Part shown: one piece after another, positions 33,954-43,923 of the stretch
Position numbering within the stretch: position 1 is the stretch's first letter
Layout: each line of letters starts with the position of its first letter
Assembly: GCF_029892065.1 (NCBI RefSeq)
Contig: NZ_CP120373.1
Coordinates: 372,001 to 436,000, forward strand
Source: Sinorhizobium garamanticum
GTDB lineage: Bacteria > Pseudomonadota > Alphaproteobacteria > Rhizobiales > Rhizobiaceae
DNA length: 64,000 nucleotides
Direction of reading: 5' to 3'
The notes under the pieces: generated by a model
Told to the model about the DNA's origin: nothing
Databases searched by the model: none
What the model saw: the letters and a program-made list of their open reading frames with translations, nothing else
Made by a program: the position numbers and the translations under genes

Positions 33954-35813
33954 ATGCAAACGACATCGTTTCTCTATACCCAGGCGCTAATGCTGCTCGG
34001 CGGCGCCGTGCTTGCGGCACCGATCTTCAAGCGCCTGGGGCTCGGCACGATTCTCGGCTATCTCGCAGCCGGTATCCTGATCGGCCCGGTCGCGCAATCA
34101 ATTACCGAGGGCGAGGAGATCCTGCACGTTTCGGAACTCGGAGTCGTGTTCCTGCTCTTCGTCATCGGTCTTGAATTGAAGCCATCGCGCCTGTGGCAAA
34201 TGCGGCGCGATATCTTCGGGCTGGGTGCGGCACAGGTTGTCGTGACCGGTCTCGCTTTGTCCCTGCTGATCTCGTTCGCCGGCCTTCTCGAATGGCGGGG
34301 CAGCATCATTGCCGGTTTCGGGCTTGCGCTGTCGTCGACGGCCTTTGCAATGCAGATCCTCGACGAAAGCAACGATACCAATACGCGCTACGGCCAGCGC
34401 GCCTTCTCCATCCTGCTGCTGCAGGATCTGGCGATCGTTCCGCTGCTCGCCCTGATCCCGTTAATGGCAGCGCAGGCACCGGAAGACGCGACGACGCCGT
34501 TTCAGGACTTCGCGATTGCGGTCAGCGCCGTCGCCATCCTCTTCTTCGCCGGTCGTTATCTGCTCAATCCGCTCTTCCAGGTGATCGCCCGCACTGGAGC
34601 GCGGGATGTCATGATCGCGGCCGCCCTTCTCGTCGTTATGGGCGCGGCGACATTGATGCAGCTTGCCGGCCTTTCCATGGCCATGGGTGCCTTTCTCGCT
34701 GGCGTGCTTTTGGCGGAATCGTCCTATCGCCACGAACTCGAAGCCGACATCGAGCCCTTTCGCGGCATCCTGCAGGCGCTGTTCTTCATGGCCGTCGGCC
34801 TATCGCTGGAACTCGACGTCATCGTCGAAAACTATCTCTTGATCATCGTCGCGGTGCCGTTGCTGATGCTGGTCAAGAGCCTCGCGCTCTACTGGCTTTG
34901 CCGGATGACCGGCTCGCGCCATAACGACGCGCTGCGCATCGGCCTGCTTCTGCCCCAGGGCGGCGAATTCGGCTTCGTGCTTTTCACGGCGGCGGCCGCG
35001 GCGGGGGTTTTTTCACAGGGAACCTCGTCGCTGCTCGTCGCCATCGTGACGCTGTCGATGGCGCTGACACCTGTTGCAGCCATGCTCTCGAAGCGCCTGA
35101 TGCACGAGCAGGACGAGATGGCGGACGAGATTGAGGAGGACTTCGAAGGCGCTGGCGCCGATGTGCTGATGATCGGCTTCTCGCGTTTCGCACAGATTGC
35201 CGCACAGATCCTGCTCGCCGGCGGCCGCGACGTGACTATCATCGATCACTCCGCCGCGCGTGTGCGCCAGGCCGCAACCTTTGGCTTCCGCATCTATTTC
35301 GGCGACGGCACCCGGCTCGACGTGCTTAGAGCCGCCGGCATCGAGCGCGCCAAGATCGTCGCGGTCTGCACGCAGAAGAAGGAAACGACGGACAGGATCA
35401 TCAATCTCGTCCAGGCCGAGTACCCGAACGCCCGCATCTTCGCCCGTTCCTACGACCGGCTGCACACGCTGGAATTGCGCGCGAAGGGCGTCGACTACGA
35501 GTTGCGCGAGACCTTCGAATCCGGCCTGCTCTTCGGTCGCAAGACGCTGGAAGCGCTGGGCGTGGGCGACGACGAAGCAATCGCCATCATGGACGATATC
35601 CGCCGTCGTGACGAAGCGCGGCTCGTTCTGCAGGAGGCCGAGGGAATCACCGCGGGCCGCGATATGCTGCACTCGCGACCCGTCCGGCCGGAGCCGTTGG
35701 TCAAGCCGAAGCGCGAGGTGAATCACACGGCCGACACGGAGGAGCGGATCCTGCCGAGCCTTCCGGCCGAAGATCGCCAGCAGAAGGACGAGACCTTGGC
35801 GCAGACCGACTGA
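33954..35813 (+). CDS. Kef/CPA2-type monovalent cation:proton antiporter
   Basis: 619 residues from ATG 33954 (MQTTSFLYTQ). Twelve or so membrane segments (1-385) form a Na+/H+ exchanger (CPA2) domain, including LGTILGYLAAGILIGP and LQALFFMAVGLSLE. A cytosolic RCK/TrkA-N domain follows (about 400-515) with Rossmann motif GFSRFAQIAAQ. The last 60 residues are charged and disordered. The KefB/KefC type exports K+ in exchange for H+ during electrophile stress; a dedicated KefF/G subunit is not adjacent. A GTG seven codons upstream is an alternative start. Confidence 0.92.
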   Translation: MQTTSFLYTQALMLLGGAVLAAPIFKRLGLGTILGYLAAGILIGPVAQSITEGEEILHVSELGVVFLLFVIGLELKPSRLWQMRRDIFGLGAAQVVVTGLALSLLISFAGLLEWRGSIIAGFGLALSSTAFAMQILDESNDTNTRYGQRAFSILLLQDLAIVPLLALIPLMAAQAPEDATTPFQDFAIAVSAVAILFFAGRYLLNPLFQVIARTGARDVMIAAALLVVMGAATLMQLAGLSMAMGAFLAGVLLAESSYRHELEADIEPFRGILQALFFMAVGLSLELDVIVENYLLIIVAVPLLMLVKSLALYWLCRMTGSRHNDALRIGLLLPQGGEFGFVLFTAAAAAGVFSQGTSSLLVAIVTLSMALTPVAAMLSKRLMHEQDEMADEIEEDFEGAGADVLMIGFSRFAQIAAQILLAGGRDVTIIDHSAARVRQAATFGFRIYFGDGTRLDVLRAAGIERAKIVAVCTQKKETTDRIINLVQAEYPNARIFARSYDRLHTLELRAKGVDYELRETFESGLLFGRKTLEALGVGDDEAIAIMDDIRRRDEARLVLQEAEGITAGRDMLHSRPVRPEPLVKPKREVNHTADTEERILPSLPAEDRQQKDETLAQTD

Positions 35814-35892
35814 CAGAGACCTCGCTAACGAGCAATTCCAGGAAAAGTGTGTAACGGTCCGTCCGGAATTCCGCAATTTCGAAGAGCAGGCC

Positions 35893-36780
35893 TCAGCCGA
35901 TATCCTTCCAGCTCTCGATCCGCTCGGAAAGCGCACGCTTGAACTGCTCCCTGGTATCCGCCGTCGCGGCCAGGACCTCGCGGGCGCGCAGGAAATCGAG
36001 AACACGGAAACGCCCGACATCGGGGCGCATCAGTATGTCGGGCGCGCCGTCTTTCATTTTCATCGCAATGATCGATTGCATCATCAATTGGCTCGTGCCG
36101 AACAGGCTGTCGATACGGCTCGGTATCGTTCGCCCGTCGCCGTCCGGACCACCGACGACATCAATAGCGACGAGGATATCCGCCAGGCCGCGTAAGTGAT
36201 CGAATGGGATCGGATTGTAGATGCCGCCGTCGATCATAACGCGGCCATCGATCTTCACCGGCATGAACACGGCCGGCAGGGCAGCGGAGGCGGCAAGCGC
36301 CTTACGCAGGTCACCGCTTTCACAAACGCGTTCCGTCTGACCGTAGTAGTCCGTCACCATGACCTTCAGCGGGATCAACAGATCGGAAAAGCGGCTGGGA
36401 ATCGCTTCGGGCAGAAAGGCCTTCAGGACACGCTCGATGTTGAACCGGCCGAAATGGAGCCCGTTCGACACCGCCTCGGAAAGAGTCGTCGGCCTCAGCC
36501 GCCACAGCCGGTTGAGCACTTCGCCGCGATGGCCGACGGTCGACAGCACATGGTGCCGGATCTCCTCCCCGCGCATTCCGGCCGCCATGCCGGCGCCCAT
36601 GAGCGCACCGATCGACGAGCCGGCGATCGCCACGGGCCGAATGCCCATCTCGTCGAGGGCCTCGATGACGTGGATATGCGCAAGTCCCCGCGCGCCCCCG
36701 CCTCCGAGCGCCAGCGCGACCGAGGGGCTTCGCCTCGCGGACGGTTTCGCGACTTCAGACAGGGTATCCTTCCTCATCAC
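35893..36780 (-). CDS. Patatin-like phospholipase
   Basis: 295 residues, bacterial patatin/RssA type. Oxyanion-hole GGGGARG (26-32), nucleophile Ser56 in GSSIG (54-58), and catalytic Asp184 in DGG (184-186). The family hydrolyses acyl esters of phospholipids or related lipids at the cytoplasmic side; there is no signal peptide or outer-membrane barrel, so it is not a type V autotransporter version. Appears monocistronic, convergent with the Kef gene. Confidence 0.92.
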   Translation of the reverse strand: MMRKDTLSEVAKPSARRSPSVALALGGGGARGLAHIHVIEALDEMGIRPVAIAGSSIGALMGAGMAAGMRGEEIRHHVLSTVGHRGEVLNRLWRLRPTTLSEAVSNGLHFGRFNIERVLKAFLPEAIPSRFSDLLIPLKVMVTDYYGQTERVCESGDLRKALAASAALPAVFMPVKIDGRVMIDGGIYNPIPFDHLRGLADILVAIDVVGGPDGDGRTIPSRIDSLFGTSQLMMQSIIAMKMKDGAPDILMRPDVGRFRVLDFLRAREVLAATADTREQFKRALSERIESWKDIG

Positions 36781-36830
36781 GCTCGTCTCCGTTCATCCGA
36801 CGGGCACTCGATTGGTCGCCGCATGCGGGC

Positions 36831-36874
36831 CTGCAGCGCCGCGCGTCCAATCGGACGCGCAAGGGACGCTGCAG
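36831..36874. repeat. Single-hairpin repeat copy 11
   Basis: CTGCAGCGCCGCGCGTCC...GGACGCGC...GACGCTGCAG, only the CTACAGCG-type hairpin, 3 bp from the rsmD stop. Reverse orientation. Confidence 0.85.
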
Positions 36875-36877
36875 TAG

Positions 36878-37438
36878 TCACTCGCCGCGGAATCGGTAGA
36901 AATGCATCCGCGTGTCGCCAAAGACGCGCACATCAAGCGGTTCGAACTCTACCGGCAGCCGCGGCTCGATGTCGGCCCGTTCCTCCAGAATTGCCAGAGC
37001 GCCGGGGACGAGCCACTTCCCCGCCGCGGCCGCTGCAAGTGCACGCTCGCCGAGCCCCTTGGCATAGGGCGGATCTGCGAAAACCAGATGAAACGGTTCC
37101 ATCGTCCCGACCGGCCCGAGATCGGTGGCGTCGCGACGGAATATCTTGGCGCGCCCCTGAAGCCCGAGCGTCTCGATATTGACCCGGAGCAGACCCCTGG
37201 CCTCCACGCCCTGCTCAACGAAGAGCGCTTGCCGGCAGCCGCGCGACAGGGCTTCGAACCCGACAGCTCCAGTACCGGCAAAGAGATCGAGTACGCGCGT
37301 GCTATCGAGCACTTCCGGATAAGCGTGGCTCAGGATATTGAACAGGCTCTCGCGCGTCCGATCGGTGGTCGGACGGATATCGTTGGACTTGGGCGTGGCC
37401 AGGGCGCGGCCGCGAAACTCTCCCCCGACGATCCGCAC
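36878..37438 (-). CDS. rsmD: 16S rRNA (guanine966-N2)-methyltransferase
   Basis: 186 residues. Begins MRIVGGEFRGRAL with RPTTDRTRESLFNIL, both RsmD signatures. SAM-binding motif DLFAGTGAVG (51-60) and catalytic DPPY (122-125) are intact. It methylates G966 of 16S rRNA using S-adenosylmethionine. It follows rluB by 6 bp on the same strand, so two rRNA-modification genes form one operon. Confidence 0.95.
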   Translation of the reverse strand: MRIVGGEFRGRALATPKSNDIRPTTDRTRESLFNILSHAYPEVLDSTRVLDLFAGTGAVGFEALSRGCRQALFVEQGVEARGLLRVNIETLGLQGRAKIFRRDATDLGPVGTMEPFHLVFADPPYAKGLGERALAAAAAGKWLVPGALAILEERADIEPRLPVEFEPLDVRVFGDTRMHFYRFRGE

Positions 37439-37444
37439 GGCCGG

Positions 37445-39241
37445 TTACTTCCCCTTGCCCCGGGGCTTGCCGCCGCCAGGGCGGCCGCCTGGTTTACCAC
37501 CACCTGGCTTGCCGCCGCGGGGGCCGCCGGAGCGCTGGCTCGGCGATTTCCCCACACTGGGCTTTCCGGCCGACTTTCCGCGCGGGCGGTCGCCGAAGGG
37601 GCGGTTGCCGCCCTCGCGACCTTGAGGCCGATCGCCTTCGCTACGGCTTGCCCGCGGCTTTCCGGAGAATGCGCGATCTTCGCCCCCGGCGCGTGCGGGG
37701 CGCTCCGCGCGCGCGCGTTCACTGCTTTCGCGCCGCGGCGGCCGATCGCCGTGATCGCGCGATTTCCGCTCTGCTGCGTCAGGCCGGCGTCGGTCGAAAC
37801 CACCGTCGCGCCTGTCATCCTTGCGGCGAACCGGTGCGCTCGCTCCGATCCACTCCCCATCCTCGACATCGCGCTTCACCGACGGCCGCAGAGCGCGCTC
37901 GGGCCTGGTAGAGCCCTTTGCCGCGCTTGCCTTGCGGTCGGGGTCGAACTTGCCGGAGGCTTTCATCGCCAGGCCATCCTTGGTGCGGCCGTAGCGTTTT
38001 GTCTTCGGCGCACCTTCCGGACGCTCGCGGCGGACAGGCGTCGCCGCTTGATCATCCGCCGACTTCGACTTCTTTTCGGCTATCGGGCGTGCACCCGGCG
38101 CCATCCATACATTGGCGGTGCGGCTGCGCTTCGCCGGAACCCGAGCCGGACGGTCGGCAGGTCGGCCGCCGGAACGATCGCTACGCTCACCCCGATCGCG
38201 CGAGCGGCCTTCGTCGCGCCGCGTGTCGAGGCGCGCAAGCGCACGCTCGCGCTTGTCCTCCGGCTTTTCTCGCCGTCCGGCGCGTTCCGTCTTGCCGGCA
38301 TCCTCGGCGACCTCGTCGTGATGATCCTTCTCGGCCGCGGGCTGATCATTGTAGAGAGGCGCGTCGAAATTCGCCTTCGCGTCCTCGATCAGGCGCGGAC
38401 CGAGCTGATCCCTCAGCGTGCGGCCGCGAATTTCCTGAACATGGCCTTCCGGCAGGTCGCCCAACTGGAAAGGACCATAGGAGATGCGGATCAGTCGGTT
38501 CACATCAAGGCCGAGCGCGCCGAGTACGTTCTTGATCTCGCGGTTCTTGCCTTCGCGCAGGCCCATGGTGATCCAGACGTTCGATCCCTGAACCCTATCG
38601 AGCGTCGCCTCGATTGCTCCGTAGAGCACGCCGTCGACGGCGATGCCGTCCTTCAGCCGATCGAGCGCTTCCTGATCGATCTCGCCGTGTGCACGCACGC
38701 GATATCGGCGCAGCCAGCCGGTGGATGGCAGCTCGAGCACGCGAGCGAGCCCCCCGTCATTGGTCAAGAGCAGCAGGCCTTCGGTGTTGATGTCGAGGCG
38801 GCCGATCGAAAGTACGCGCGGCAGCCCCTCCGGGAGGTTCTCGAAAACCGTCGGCCGGCCTTCCGGATCGGCATTGGTCGTCACCAGCCCCGCGGGCTTG
38901 TGATAAAGCCAGAGACGCGTGCGCTCGATGCCGCGGATCGGATGACCGTCGACCTCGATGCTGTCGGCCAGCGTTGCGTTGACGACAGGCGTGTCGAGCA
39001 CGACGCCGTTGAGCTTGACGCGCCCCTCCATGATCATTCGCTCGACGTCGCGGCGGGAGGCAACGCCGGCGCGCGAGAGGATCTTCGAGATGCGCTGCGG
39101 CTCATCCGCACCGGGCGTCGTCGCAGCCGGCCGGACCTTGGCGGATGGGGTGGCGCCCGCCTTCTTGTCACCGGAACGAGGTTTCTTTTCCCGTCCGTTG
39201 GTCTTGCCGCCGGGCCGTGTGGACTTGTCTTTGGATGTCAT
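37445..39241 (-). CDS. rluB: 23S rRNA pseudouridine synthase (RluB/RsuA type) with long basic tail
   Basis: 598 residues. A short basic leader, then S4 domain (about 48-105, QRISKILSRAGVASRRDVE) and the catalytic domain (about 108-290) with Asp150 in GRLDINTEG and GLREGKNREI. It isomerises uridine to pseudouridine in rRNA; RluB acts on U2605 of 23S rRNA, but RsuA or RluE/F specificity cannot be excluded. The last 290 or so residues are low-complexity, rich in Arg, Lys, Asp, Gly and Pro, ending in repeated GGKPGG-like units, probably an RNA-binding disordered tail. This makes it about twice the usual length. Confidence 0.92.
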   Translation of the reverse strand: MTSKDKSTRPGGKTNGREKKPRSGDKKAGATPSAKVRPAATTPGADEPQRISKILSRAGVASRRDVERMIMEGRVKLNGVVLDTPVVNATLADSIEVDGHPIRGIERTRLWLYHKPAGLVTTNADPEGRPTVFENLPEGLPRVLSIGRLDINTEGLLLLTNDGGLARVLELPSTGWLRRYRVRAHGEIDQEALDRLKDGIAVDGVLYGAIEATLDRVQGSNVWITMGLREGKNREIKNVLGALGLDVNRLIRISYGPFQLGDLPEGHVQEIRGRTLRDQLGPRLIEDAKANFDAPLYNDQPAAEKDHHDEVAEDAGKTERAGRREKPEDKRERALARLDTRRDEGRSRDRGERSDRSGGRPADRPARVPAKRSRTANVWMAPGARPIAEKKSKSADDQAATPVRRERPEGAPKTKRYGRTKDGLAMKASGKFDPDRKASAAKGSTRPERALRPSVKRDVEDGEWIGASAPVRRKDDRRDGGFDRRRPDAAERKSRDHGDRPPRRESSERARAERPARAGGEDRAFSGKPRASRSEGDRPQGREGGNRPFGDRPRGKSAGKPSVGKSPSQRSGGPRGGKPGGGKPGGRPGGGKPRGKGK

Positions 39242-39314
39242 TTGTGTTGCCTGCCTTTTGCGGCTGTCCTATCAGGTCAAGCGCCGTGGGTTAAGAGAAA
39301 TTATTGATCGAGCG

Positions 39315-39764
39315 ATGACCGATACGACGCGCTTCATGGATGCGGCCCTGGAAGAGGCCCGGAAAGCAGCAGCCCGCGGCGAAGTGCCGATCGGCGCTGT
39401 CGTCGTGCTCGACGGCAAGATCGTCGCCGCCGCCGGAAACCGTACACGCGAACTGAACGACGTCACCGCCCATGCCGAGATCGAGGCGATCCGCCAAGCC
39501 GCCGCCAGCGTTGGCGACGAACGGCTGACAGGCGCGGATCTCTACGTCACGCTGGAACCCTGCACCATGTGCGCGGCGGCGATATCCTTCGCCCGAATAC
39601 GCCGCCTTTATTACGGTGCGGAAGACCCAAAGGGCGGCGCCGTGGACAGCGGCGTCAGGTTCTATGCGTCGCCCACCTGCCATCACGTCCCGGATGTGTA
39701 TTCCGGCCTTGCCGAACGGGAAGCCGCCGATATCCTTCGCGATTTCTTTGCCGGCAAGCGCTGA
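39315..39764 (+). CDS. tadA: tRNA-specific adenosine deaminase
   Basis: 149 residues, the correct length for TadA. Zinc and catalytic residues: H53-A-E55 in TAHAEIEA, and C83/C86 in EPCTMC. It converts A34 to inosine in tRNA-Arg(ACG), an essential step for reading CGC/CGA/CGU-type codons. Start ATG 39315 (MTDTTRFMDAAL) is 74 bp from the divergent rluB start; frames extending farther upstream are in rluB antisense. Confidence 0.95.
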   Translation: MTDTTRFMDAALEEARKAAARGEVPIGAVVVLDGKIVAAAGNRTRELNDVTAHAEIEAIRQAAASVGDERLTGADLYVTLEPCTMCAAAISFARIRRLYYGAEDPKGGAVDSGVRFYASPTCHHVPDVYSGLAEREAADILRDFFAGKR

Positions 39765-39776
39765 CCGGTGCAGCGG

Positions 39777-40256
39777 TCAGCCGTCGGCAAGTGCCTTCAG
39801 CGCCGCCCCCGCGAGCCGGTAGCGCTTCCATTCTGACATGGGCTCGGCGCCGACTGCCTCGTAAACTCGGATGGCCGGCTCGTTCCAATCGAGAACGCTC
39901 CATTCGAAGCGGCCGCATCCTTCCGCAATGGCGATACGCGCGAGATGTTTCAGAAGCAGTTTGCCGGCGCCTGAGCCGCGGTATTCAGGCGTGACATAGA
40001 GGTCTTCGAGGTAAAGACCCTTGCGCGCTTGCCAGGTGGAAAAGCTGTAAAACCAGATGGCGAAGCCGGCGGGCGCGCCGTCGACCTCACAGATAACCGC
40101 ATGAGCGACGGCATCCGGACCGAAGAGCGAAGCTTGCAAGTGCTCGACCGTCGCTTCGACCTCATGCCCCGCCTTTTCGTAGATCGCGAGTTCCGTGATG
40201 AAGCGCAGAATCGTCTCCGCGTCTTCCGGAACGGCGTTGCGAATGCTGGTCTTCAT
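39777..40256 (-). CDS. GNAT-family N-acetyltransferase (SSAT-like)
   Basis: 159 residues, one GNAT domain. Acetyl-CoA loop in EYRGSGAGKLLLKHL (about 91-105); the WFYSFSTWQARKGLYLEDLYV core resembles spermidine/thialysine acetyltransferases. Likely acetylates the amine of a small polyamine or amino-acid analogue; substrate unproven. Its start is 4 bp from the stop of the lipoprotein gene, same strand, so probably co-transcribed. Confidence 0.88.
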   Translation of the reverse strand: MKTSIRNAVPEDAETILRFITELAIYEKAGHEVEATVEHLQASLFGPDAVAHAVICEVDGAPAGFAIWFYSFSTWQARKGLYLEDLYVTPEYRGSGAGKLLLKHLARIAIAEGCGRFEWSVLDWNEPAIRVYEAVGAEPMSEWKRYRLAGAALKALADG

Positions 40257-40259
40257 GGC

Positions 40260-40880
40260 TTAGAACGGCCAGTACCACTTGGTGCCGGAGTTGGCGATCT
40301 GCGCCTCCTTCTTGCGGCGGCGCTCCTTTACCTTTTCCGGCTCGCCGAGATCCGTTTCGGCACCGTCCGGAAGACGGCGATAGTCGATCGGCGGATCGCT
40401 CAAGAAGCGACGCTTGTCCGAATACGCCCCCTTCTCGATCTTGCGGGCCTCGCGATAGGCCTCCTGCTGCTCCTTGGCCGAAAGACGGCGGCCATTGGCG
40501 CTCGCCTTCGCCAGCGGCGAGACATAGTTAGGGTCGTTCTTGTTAGCGTCGGCCTCTTCACGCAGGCGCTGGCGGACTTCCTCCGGCGACTCGACCCATT
40601 CCGGATTGGTCTCGCGGCTTGCCAACGACTGCTGCGGCTCGATCAGAGCTGTCTTCTGTCCATCTGGCGGCAGCACGAGGGCCGGGCGGGGTTGATACTT
40701 GACCGGATCGCGCTTCGGCGGGGCGAGGCTCACGGCACTGCCGAGGTCGTCGAGCAGATGTTCGCCTGCCGTCTTGTCCGTACCGTAGGTTGGACCGCCG
40801 ATGCAGCCCGAAAGCACCAAACCGCCCGCCACGATCGCGGCAATGCTGGCGACAACTCGCAACTCTCGCGTCATTTCCAT
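40260..40880 (-). CDS. Putative lipoprotein, alphaproteobacterial family
   Basis: 206 residues from ATG 40880 with AAGGAA five bases upstream. Signal sequence of about 25 residues ends in lipobox LSGC, giving lipidated Cys26. The remainder is hydrophilic, rich in Arg, Glu and Lys, with a conserved-looking RDPVKYQPRPALVLPP segment (about 72-87) and a C-terminal KWYWPF. It should be anchored to a periplasmic membrane face. I recognise the type (hypothetical envelope lipoprotein in rhizobia) but not a function. Confidence 0.85.
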   Translation of the reverse strand: MEMTRELRVVASIAAIVAGGLVLSGCIGGPTYGTDKTAGEHLLDDLGSAVSLAPPKRDPVKYQPRPALVLPPDGQKTALIEPQQSLASRETNPEWVESPEEVRQRLREEADANKNDPNYVSPLAKASANGRRLSAKEQQEAYREARKIEKGAYSDKRRFLSDPPIDYRRLPDGAETDLGEPEKVKERRRKKEAQIANSGTKWYWPF

Positions 40881-41013
40881 GAATTTCCTTCTAGCCAGCC
40901 GCACCCCACATGCCGCGGCCACTCAGCGCCCCTTGGCTGAAAAATCCGCCAAATTTCGGGCAGGTTGTACCGGATGAACGCGGCAAGCGCAATTCACCCG
41001 GCAAAACGATCCG

Positions 41014-43923
41014 TCAAAGCTTGAATCGGAGCTCTCTCAGGGCAGCAGCATCACGGGCGGAAACATCCGGATAGAGCGGATCGGACCCGACATCCGTGGT
41101 GATTCGCCAGGAGCGAGCGCATTTCTGCCCCTCGGCCAACCTCGGCACGACGCTGACCTTGGCGACGTCCGGCAACGCGAAGGCATCGGCCGGCCCCTCG
41201 GAGCCGACGACCTCGATCGCAGAGGTGATGCAGATTTCGGCAAAGTCCTGGCCTTCGAGCGCCTGGCGCAAATCCGCGTCCGCAACGTGGACGACGGGTG
41301 CCGCTTCCAGCGACGAGCCGATGCGCTTGTCCTTGCGCTCGATTTCGAGTGCACCGGTCACGACCTTGCGGACTTCGCGGATCTTGCGCCACTTCTCGGC
41401 GAGCGCGTCGTTGCGCCACTCCGCCGGTACGGTCGGGAACTGCTCCAGATGCACCGAGATGGCTTCCGGGTTGCGGGAGAGCCAGGCTTCCTCGGCCGTG
41501 AAGGGCAGCATCGGGGCGAGCCAGGTCACCAAGCAATCGAACAGCGTGCGGATGACGTGCAGCGCCGCGCGGCGGCGGACCGAGGACGGTGCGTCGCAGT
41601 AGAGTGCGTCCTTGCGGATATCGAAGTAGAAGGCCGACAGTTCGACATTCGAGAAATCGATAAGCGCGCGGGCGATCCGCTTGAAGTCGAAGGCATCGTA
41701 GCCGTCGCGCACCAGCCGATCCAATTCGGCCAAACGGTGCAGCATCAACTGTTCGAGTTCCGGCATGTCGGAAAGCGCGATCACTTCGCCCTTGTCATGG
41801 GCGAGCGTGCCGAGCATCCAGCGAATGGTGTTCCGGAGCTTGCGGTAGGCGTCGATGTTGGTCTGGATGATCGTCTTGCCGAGACGCTGGTCCTCCCAAT
41901 AATCCGTCGTCATTACCCACAGCCGCAGGATGTCGGCACCGGCATCCTTCATCACCTCCAGCGGGGTGACGGTGTTGCCCTTCGACTTCGACATCTTCTC
42001 GCCCTTCTCATCCATGGTGAAGCCATGGGTGACGACGGCGTTATAGGGCGCGCGGCCGTGCGTCGCGCAGCTTTCGAGCAGCGACGAGTGGAACCAGCCG
42101 CGGTGCTGGTCGGAGCCCTCGAGGTAAACATCGGCCGGCCACTTCAAGTCGGGACGATCCTCCAGCGTGAAGGTATGGGTCGAACCGGAATCGAACCAGA
42201 CGTCGAGAATGTCCATGACCTGATGCCACTTAGCATGGTCGTGATCGTTGCCGAGGAAACGCTCCTTGGCGCCTTCGGCGAACCAGGCGTCGGCGCCCTC
42301 CTTTTCGAAGGCTTCGAGGATGCGCGCGTTAACGGCGTCATCGATGAGGATTTCGCCCTGGTCGTCGACGAAGATCGCGATCGGCACACCCCAGGCGCGC
42401 TGGCGCGAGAGCACCCAGTCCGGCCGCTGCTCGATCATCGCACGCAGGCGGTTCTGGCCGGCGCCGGGCACGAAGCGGGTGCCGTCGATCGCCGTCAAGG
42501 CGCGCGAGCGCAGCGTCGTGCCGTCGCCGAAGTCCTTGTCCATGTAGACGAACCATTGCGGTGTGTTGCGGAAGATGACCGGCTTCTTCGACCGCCAGGA
42601 ATGCGGATAGGAGTGCTTCAAGCGGCCACGAGCGAAAAGCGTGTGGCGGGCGATCAGCGCCTTGATGACGCGATCATTGGCGTCGCCCTTCTTGCCCTTG
42701 TCGTCGATGACGCGACCGGCGCCACCTTCGGCATCCGGGCCGAAGCCGGGTGCATCGGCAGTGAAATAGCCGGCATCGTCGACCGTGAACGGGATCGCAG
42801 AGGAGATGCCGCGCGCTTCGAGTGCCCGCGCGCTATCCATCCAGGCGTCAAAGTCTTCACGGCCGTGGCCGGGGGCCGTGTGAACGAAGCCGGTGCCGGC
42901 ATCGTCGGTCACGTGATCGCCGTCTAGGAGCGGCACGTGGAAGGCATAGCCGCCGCCGAGACCATGGAGCGGATGAGCGCAAGTGATCGCACCGAGTTCA
43001 TCCGCTTCGACATCGCGGACGAAGTTGAACGTCACCTTCGCCTTGGCAGCCGACTCGTCGGCAAGGCGCTTGGCGAAGATCAGCTTTTCGCCCGGCTGCG
43101 GGCCGTAGTCATTTTCAGCGGTCGCGACCTCATAGAGGCCATAGGCGTAACGGGACGAATAGGCGATCGCCCGGTTGCCGGGGATGGTCCAGGGCGTCGT
43201 GGTCCAGATCACGACGAAGGCGCCGGCAAGTGCGGCCGGACCGTCGGTGATCGGGAACTTTACCCAGATCATGTCGCTCTCGACATCGGCATACTCGACC
43301 TCGGCCTCGGCGAGCGCCGTGCGCTCGACGACCGACCACATGACCGGCTTCGAGCCACGATAGAGCTGGCCGGCCTTGGCGATCTTCATCAATTCGCCGG
43401 CGATGCGCGCTTCCGCGTGGAAGTTCATCGTCGTGTAGGGCCGCTCGAAATCGCCTTCGATGCCAAGGCGCTTGAACTCCTCGGTCTGGACCTCGATCCA
43501 GCCGCTGGCGAAGTCACGGCACTCCTTGCGGAACTCGTTGACCGGAACCTCGTCCTTGTTCTTGCCCTTCTCGCGGTACTTTTCCTCGATCTTCCACTCG
43601 ATCGGCAGGCCGTGGCAGTCCCAGCCGGGGACGTAGTTGGCGTCGAAGCCACGCATCTGGAACGAGCGGTTGATCACGTCCTTGAGGATCTTGTTGAGCG
43701 CATGGCCGATATGGATATTACCGTTCGCGTAGGGCGGGCCGTCATGCAGCACGAACTTCTCGCGGCTGGCAGCCGACGCCCGGAGCTTCTTGTAGAGGCC
43801 CATCTTCTGCCAGCGGGCAACCGTCTCCGGCTCCTTCTGCGGCAGACCGGCGCGCATCGGAAACTCCGTCTGCGGCAGAAAGAGGGTGGAAGAATAATCG
43901 ATCTTTTCAGCGGTTTCTGTCAT
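41014..43923 (-). CDS. ileS: Isoleucyl-tRNA synthetase
   Basis: 969 residues. Class I signatures HIGH (71-74, in [12 protein letters not shown]) and KMSKS (near 645, [14 protein letters not shown]) are present; the CP1 editing domain lies between. It charges tRNA-Ile with isoleucine and edits valine. The C-terminal region keeps only one cysteine of the usual zinc site (KCARSW, then no CxxC), so zinc binding there is probably lost. I chose ATG 43923 ([10 protein letters not shown]); an in-frame ATG at 43965 would add 14 residues. Confidence 0.96.
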   Translation of the reverse strand: MTETAEKIDYSSTLFLPQTEFPMRAGLPQKEPETVARWQKMGLYKKLRASAASREKFVLHDGPPYANGNIHIGHALNKILKDVINRSFQMRGFDANYVPGWDCHGLPIEWKIEEKYREKGKNKDEVPVNEFRKECRDFASGWIEVQTEEFKRLGIEGDFERPYTTMNFHAEARIAGELMKIAKAGQLYRGSKPVMWSVVERTALAEAEVEYADVESDMIWVKFPITDGPAALAGAFVVIWTTTPWTIPGNRAIAYSSRYAYGLYEVATAENDYGPQPGEKLIFAKRLADESAAKAKVTFNFVRDVEADELGAITCAHPLHGLGGGYAFHVPLLDGDHVTDDAGTGFVHTAPGHGREDFDAWMDSARALEARGISSAIPFTVDDAGYFTADAPGFGPDAEGGAGRVIDDKGKKGDANDRVIKALIARHTLFARGRLKHSYPHSWRSKKPVIFRNTPQWFVYMDKDFGDGTTLRSRALTAIDGTRFVPGAGQNRLRAMIEQRPDWVLSRQRAWGVPIAIFVDDQGEILIDDAVNARILEAFEKEGADAWFAEGAKERFLGNDHDHAKWHQVMDILDVWFDSGSTHTFTLEDRPDLKWPADVYLEGSDQHRGWFHSSLLESCATHGRAPYNAVVTHGFTMDEKGEKMSKSKGNTVTPLEVMKDAGADILRLWVMTTDYWEDQRLGKTIIQTNIDAYRKLRNTIRWMLGTLAHDKGEVIALSDMPELEQLMLHRLAELDRLVRDGYDAFDFKRIARALIDFSNVELSAFYFDIRKDALYCDAPSSVRRRAALHVIRTLFDCLVTWLAPMLPFTAEEAWLSRNPEAISVHLEQFPTVPAEWRNDALAEKWRKIREVRKVVTGALEIERKDKRIGSSLEAAPVVHVADADLRQALEGQDFAEICITSAIEVVGSEGPADAFALPDVAKVSVVPRLAEGQKCARSWRITTDVGSDPLYPDVSARDAAALRELRFKL

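Noticed and set aside
36902..39307. 801-codon open frame on the + strand
   Set aside because: Antisense to rsmD and rluB. Its composition is that of a shadow frame (Arg/Ala/Pro-rich with no domain), while both minus-strand genes have complete catalytic motifs.
41287..42927. 546-codon open frame on the + strand
   Set aside because: Antisense to ileS; shadow frame.
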